Of a stretch of 64,000 nucleotides of DNA, positions 61,065-64,000 are shown piece after piece. The position numbers were made by a program, and so were the translations under genes. Under the pieces are notes generated by a model, which worked only from the letters and a program-made list of their open reading frames with translations, did not search any database and was not told where the DNA came from. The stretch is from assembly GCF_002812485.1 (NCBI RefSeq), contig NZ_CP025003.1, forward strand, positions 4,464,001 to 4,528,000, given 5' to 3'. The first letter of the stretch is position 1; each line of letters begins with the position of its first letter. This stretch comes from Dickeya fangzhongdai (GTDB lineage: Bacteria > Pseudomonadota > Gammaproteobacteria > Enterobacterales > Enterobacteriaceae).

Positions 61065-62188
61065 GGCTCATCCCCCGTTCTCTTCCGGATCGCACCACCA
61101 GCATCAGGAAGCAGCTGATCCTGACGCTTGGTTGTATCTTGCTGATTTGTCAGCTTATCAGCGTGTTTTGGTTATGGTACGAGAGTAAGGAGCAAATTCA
61201 GCTGCTGGTTAATCAGGCGCTGACCGCGCAATCGCGCGAAGACGATATCCAGTTCGAGATTTATGAAGCGATAGCCGCTCTCAGTCTGCCGGGCCTGGTC
61301 ATGGTTACCGCCACCTTATTAATATGCGCACAGGCCATCAGTCGTCTTACACGCCCACTTACCGAACTGCAGCAGGAGTTGCAAAATCGGAGCGCTGAAA
61401 ATCTGGAACCGCTCCAGCAACAAAGCAATCTCACCGAAGTCGCAGCCGTAATCGCCAGCATGAACCAGCTGTTTACGCGCTTTAGCGAATCGCTGCGCCG
61501 CGACCGGCTCTTCGCCTCGAACGTCGCGCATGAGTTGCGCACCCCGCTGGCCGGCATCCGGCTAAGCCTGGAATTGCACGAGCAAGTGCACCACATCGAC
61601 TGCCAGCCATTAATCAAACGCGTCGACCATCTGACTAAAACCATCGAACAGTTGCTGTTGCTGGCTCGGGTCGGGAACGAACTCGCCGCCGGCCACTACG
61701 AGTCGGTGTCCCTGGTTGACGATGTGATTACGCCAAAACAGGAAGAGCTGGAGGAAATGGCGACCCTACGTCACCAGCAGCTCGACTGGCGGTCGGACAC
61801 GCAAACCGGAACCGTACCGGGCAATGCGACGCTACTGCAGTTACTGCTGCGCAATCTGGTGGAAAACGCTTACCGATACAGCCCGGAAAACAGCACCATT
61901 ACCGTCAGGATCACCGACTATTCCAACGGCGGCTGTGAACTGGTCGTCGCGGACGAGGGGCCGGGAATCAACGAGTCCCAGGTGGGAGAACTGACCAAGG
62001 CGTTTGTACGTATGGATACCCGCTACGGCGGTATCGGGCTCGGGCTGAGCATCGTGACCCGCATCGTGCAGTTGCACCACGGCGAGTTCTTTCTGGAGAA
62101 CCGGCGTGACCGCACCGGGACGCAGGCCCGCGTCGTTTTCAAGCGCCACAGCAATGGCATCATCTGCTACGAGGACGGCGCCGGCTGA
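61061..62188 (+). CDS. pmrB: Sensor histidine kinase PmrB (BasS)
   Basis: Inner-membrane kinase that phosphorylates PmrA. The 375-residue protein has TM1 at about 18-38, a short periplasmic loop, TM2 at about 73-95, then HAMP. The dimerisation helix carries H157 ([13 protein letters not shown]). The ATPase domain has [18 protein letters not shown] and GGIGLGLSI. The loop contains two ExxE motifs, E41-S-K-E44 and E66-I-Y-E69, the type that senses ferric iron in Salmonella PmrB. Its translation is coupled to pmrA. Confidence 0.93.
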   Translation: MRLIPRSLPDRTTSIRKQLILTLGCILLICQLISVFWLWYESKEQIQLLVNQALTAQSREDDIQFEIYEAIAALSLPGLVMVTATLLICAQAISRLTRPLTELQQELQNRSAENLEPLQQQSNLTEVAAVIASMNQLFTRFSESLRRDRLFASNVAHELRTPLAGIRLSLELHEQVHHIDCQPLIKRVDHLTKTIEQLLLLARVGNELAAGHYESVSLVDDVITPKQEELEEMATLRHQQLDWRSDTQTGTVPGNATLLQLLLRNLVENAYRYSPENSTITVRITDYSNGGCELVVADEGPGINESQVGELTKAFVRMDTRYGGIGLGLSIVTRIVQLHHGEFFLENRRDRTGTQARVVFKRHSNGIICYEDGAG

Positions 62189-62255
62189 CCGGTTCGCTCC
62201 TGTTCACCCGCAACATGCAGTTGCCGGGCATACGCAGTACCGCCGCCCGTTAGGG

Positions 62256-62293
62256 CAAAAAAATACCGCCGGCTCTGATGAGCAGGCGGTATC
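62256..62293 (-). terminator. Terminator after fkpA
   Basis: On the minus strand ATACCGCC / GGCGGTAT with a 14-base interior is followed by T7. It lies 40 bases after the fkpA stop and may also serve pmrB from the other side. Confidence 0.85.
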
Positions 62294-62332
62294 ACCATCG
62301 TGCCGACGCCGCCACCGGCGGCGGTCAGTCGA

Positions 62333-63193
62333 TTACTGAGCGGCTTTCTTAGCCTTGTCGTCAGCCGGTTTTTCCGCTTTCGGCGCAGCGCCTTTAGCGT
62401 CGGCATCCGATTTGATGTCCAGCAGTTCGACTTCGAACACCAGCGTGGAGTTAGCCGGGATCCCCGGAACGCCCGCTTCGCCGTAAGCCAGCGCCGGCGG
62501 GATGACCAGCTTGATCTTACCGCCTTTCTTCACATGCTTGAGGCCTTCGGTCCAGCCCGGGATTACGCCGTCCAGGCGGAAAGACAGCGGTTCGCCGCGC
62601 TTGTAGGAGTTGTCGAACTCGGAACCGTCAACCAGCGTACCTTTGTAGTTCACCACTACGGTATCGCTGTCTTTCGGCGCCGCGCCGGTCCCTTCCTTCT
62701 CTACCTGATAGAGCAGGCCGGACTCAGTTTTCTTCACGCCTTTTTCTTTGACGAAGGCATCACGGAATTTGGTGCCTTTATCCGCGTTGTCTTTGGCATC
62801 CTGCTGCATTTTGGCCTGAGCGGCTTCTTTCACACGGCCTTCAAACGATTGCAGGGTTTTCTCGATCTCTTCGTCAGACAGCTTGCTCTTGTCGGCAAAC
62901 GCGTCCTGAACACCCTGAATCAGCTGTTGCTTGTCCAGTTTGATGCCCAGCTTTTCCTGCTCTTTCAGGGAGTTGTCCATGTAGCGACCCAGCGACGCAC
63001 CCAGTGCGTATGCTGCGGCTTCTTCATCGCTCTTGAATTTGCCCGCCGCCGCTTTCGCTGCGTCCGCTGCCGCTGGGGCAGAGGTTGCCGCCGCGGCATC
63101 AGTGGTCTTGGCCGCGTCCGCCGCCATAACACCCGTACTCAGCGCCAGTCCCATGGCTGCCGTCAGCAGTGTGACTTTAAACAGTGATTTCAT
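62333..63193 (-). CDS. fkpA: Periplasmic FKBP-type peptidyl-prolyl isomerase
   Basis: Periplasmic chaperone and prolyl isomerase. The 286-residue protein has a signal peptide (MKSLFKVTLLTAAMGLALS, cleavage probably after GVMA) and an Ala-rich spacer. The helical dimerisation domain includes YALGASLGRYMDNSLKEQ. The FKBP catalytic domain (about 160-262) has DTVVVNYKGTLVDGSEFDNS, GVIPGWTEGL and IPPALAYGEAGVPGIP. The tail is charged. The start follows ggagag and matches the family. It is divergent from slyX. Confidence 0.97.
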   Translation of the reverse strand: MKSLFKVTLLTAAMGLALSTGVMAADAAKTTDAAAATSAPAAADAAKAAAGKFKSDEEAAAYALGASLGRYMDNSLKEQEKLGIKLDKQQLIQGVQDAFADKSKLSDEEIEKTLQSFEGRVKEAAQAKMQQDAKDNADKGTKFRDAFVKEKGVKKTESGLLYQVEKEGTGAAPKDSDTVVVNYKGTLVDGSEFDNSYKRGEPLSFRLDGVIPGWTEGLKHVKKGGKIKLVIPPALAYGEAGVPGIPANSTLVFEVELLDIKSDADAKGAAPKAEKPADDKAKKAAQ

Positions 63194-63406
63194 CCATCTC
63201 TCCAACATTCGGAGCACCATGCCCCGGCAACATTAACATTTCGCCAGCTACTATAACGTTGCGCGCAAAGACAATACAACGACGCGCCGCACCGGATAGC
63301 GAAAAATTCTGAATGCCAGGATTTACGCCCGACGGCGTATGGTTTTGCTACCAGAACTTTCCGCTTTCTGACACACTCTGCGCACACTGCACGGGAGGAA
63401 ATAAAG

Positions 63407-63625
63407 ATGTCACTGTCAGCACTGGAACAACGGCTCGAATTACTGGAAAGTCGTCTGGCTTTTCAGGAGGTCACCATTGAAGAATTGAACCAGACCGTCG
63501 TGCAGCACGAACTGGAAATGGTCAGGCTGCGCGAACAACTGCGGCTAATGACCGAAAAACTGCGGGCGACATCGCCATCAATGATTGCGTCGCAGTCGGA
63601 AGAGACGCCGCCGCCGCACTATTAA
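63407..63625 (+). CDS. slyX: SlyX protein
   Basis: A 72-residue coiled-coil protein with heptad leucines ([20 protein letters not shown]) and the family end PPPHY. Function unknown. The Shine-Dalgarno gggagg is close to the ATG. It is divergent from fkpA, as in E. coli, but slyD does not follow. Confidence 0.95.
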   Translation: MSLSALEQRLELLESRLAFQEVTIEELNQTVVQHELEMVRLREQLRLMTEKLRATSPSMIASQSEETPPPHY

Positions 63626-63678
63626 CCCAGTCGTCGTATGACCTAACCCTGTCATCGCTTAACCCGGTCATCGTGACC
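63623..63678. repeat. Three imperfect short repeats after slyX
   Basis: The motif TAACCCnGTCnTCG occurs three times (beginning 63623, 63644 and 63660), the first using the slyX stop codon. Variants are AGTCGTCG, TGTCATCG and GGTCATCG, spaced 21 and 16 bases. This fills the slyX-AraC convergent gap. No clear terminator hairpin is seen. Confidence 0.75.
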
Positions 63679-63694
63679 CGCCGATCGCGACAGA

Positions 63695-64000
63695 CTATGC
63701 CTTGCGCCACTGCCGCGGGCTGATGCCGAACCAGCGACGGAACGCGCGGGAGAAAGCGCTGACCTCAGAGTAACCCAGCAGGAACGCCATCTCGGAAATC
63801 GACAGCTGACGCTGCTGCAGATAATGGGTCGCCATCTCGCAACGCACCTTCTCCACCAGTTGGGTGAAAGTAATGCCTTCGTCTTTCAGCCGCCGCTGCA
63901 ACGACCAGCTCGATAGACCGATGTTTTCCGCCACCTCTTCCAGCGACGGCTCGCCTTGCGGCAACACCTGACGCAGTCGGGCGCGCGCCATATCCACCAC
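63695..64000 (-). CDS. AraC-family transcriptional regulator, C-terminal part (truncated by window edge)
   Basis: The last 101 residues of a regulator whose start lies beyond the window. They form the AraC/XylS DNA-binding domain with two helix-turn-helices: SLEEVAENIGLSSWSLQRRL and SISEMAFLLGYSEVSAFSRA, followed by FRRWFGISPRQWR. The pattern (QRRLKDEGITFTQLVEKVR) resembles regulators with an AraC_binding_2/OruR-type sensor, but that domain is not visible. It converges on slyX. Confidence 0.9.
   Translation of the reverse strand: MVDMARARLRQVLPQGEPSLEEVAENIGLSSWSLQRRLKDEGITFTQLVEKVRCEMATHYLQQRQLSISEMAFLLGYSEVSAFSRAFRRWFGISPRQWRKA

Noticed and set aside
63226..63406. A sigma-E promoter in the fkpA-slyX gap
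   Set aside because: GAACTT is present, but it reads toward slyX and no -10 at the accepted spacing was found for fkpA.

Overview
The window is chromosomal DNA from a member of the Enterobacterales. Nearly every housekeeping protein reads as a close relative of the E. coli version, the rRNA operon carries tRNA-Ile and tRNA-Ala, and the leaders of lysC, the S10 and alpha operons and rrn are recognisable. High GC in protein genes outside the ribosomal clusters, plus pmrAB-eptA inserted beside fkpA, fits the Pectobacteriaceae, most likely Dickeya; this is inference, since no species marker was tested.

Layout. (1) 1-8.5 kb: the end of an unrecognised gene, pgi (-), a lysine riboswitch with lysC (+), a membrane-free chemoreceptor-like protein (+), the phosphate exporter yjbB (-), and a divergent DASS-family anion transporter (+) with a Pho box between the two. 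(2) 8.5-10.5 kb: a compact ATPase/HNH pair resembling the Septu anti-phage system (ptuA-ptuB), directly downstream of metH and poorer in GC than its flanks. (3) 10.5-21.3 kb: metH, iclR, the glyoxylate-bypass operon aceB-aceA-aceK with IclR-like operators, and metA with four MetJ-type met boxes. (4) 21.6-27.2 kb: a complete rRNA operon on the minus strand (16S, tRNA-Ile, tRNA-Ala, 23S, 5S) with promoters, boxA sites, an RNase III stem and a terminator. (5) 27.3-37.3 kb: yrdA, yrdB-aroE-tsaC-yrdD-smg-dprA (-), def-fmt-rsmB-trkA (+), mscL, arfA with its in-gene hairpin, and yhdN. (6) 37.4-51.3 kb: the alpha, spc and S10 ribosomal-protein operons, all minus strand. (7) 51.4-58.6 kb: bfr-bfd, the str operon (rpsL-rpsG-fusA-tufA), tusDCB and yheO. 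(8) 58.7-64 kb: eptA-pmrA-pmrB with a PmrA box, fkpA, slyX and the end of an AraC-family regulator.

Most of the window is translation machinery and central metabolism with conserved regulation. Iron, phosphate and envelope signals appear as bacterioferritin, the Pho box at yjbB, and the PmrAB lipid A modification operon. The accessory parts are the Septu-like pair, the soluble chemoreceptor, the eptA-pmrAB insertion and the edge genes. The rRNA operon joins flanks that in E. coli K-12 belong to two different rrn operons, so a rearrangement separates this chromosome from the E. coli order.
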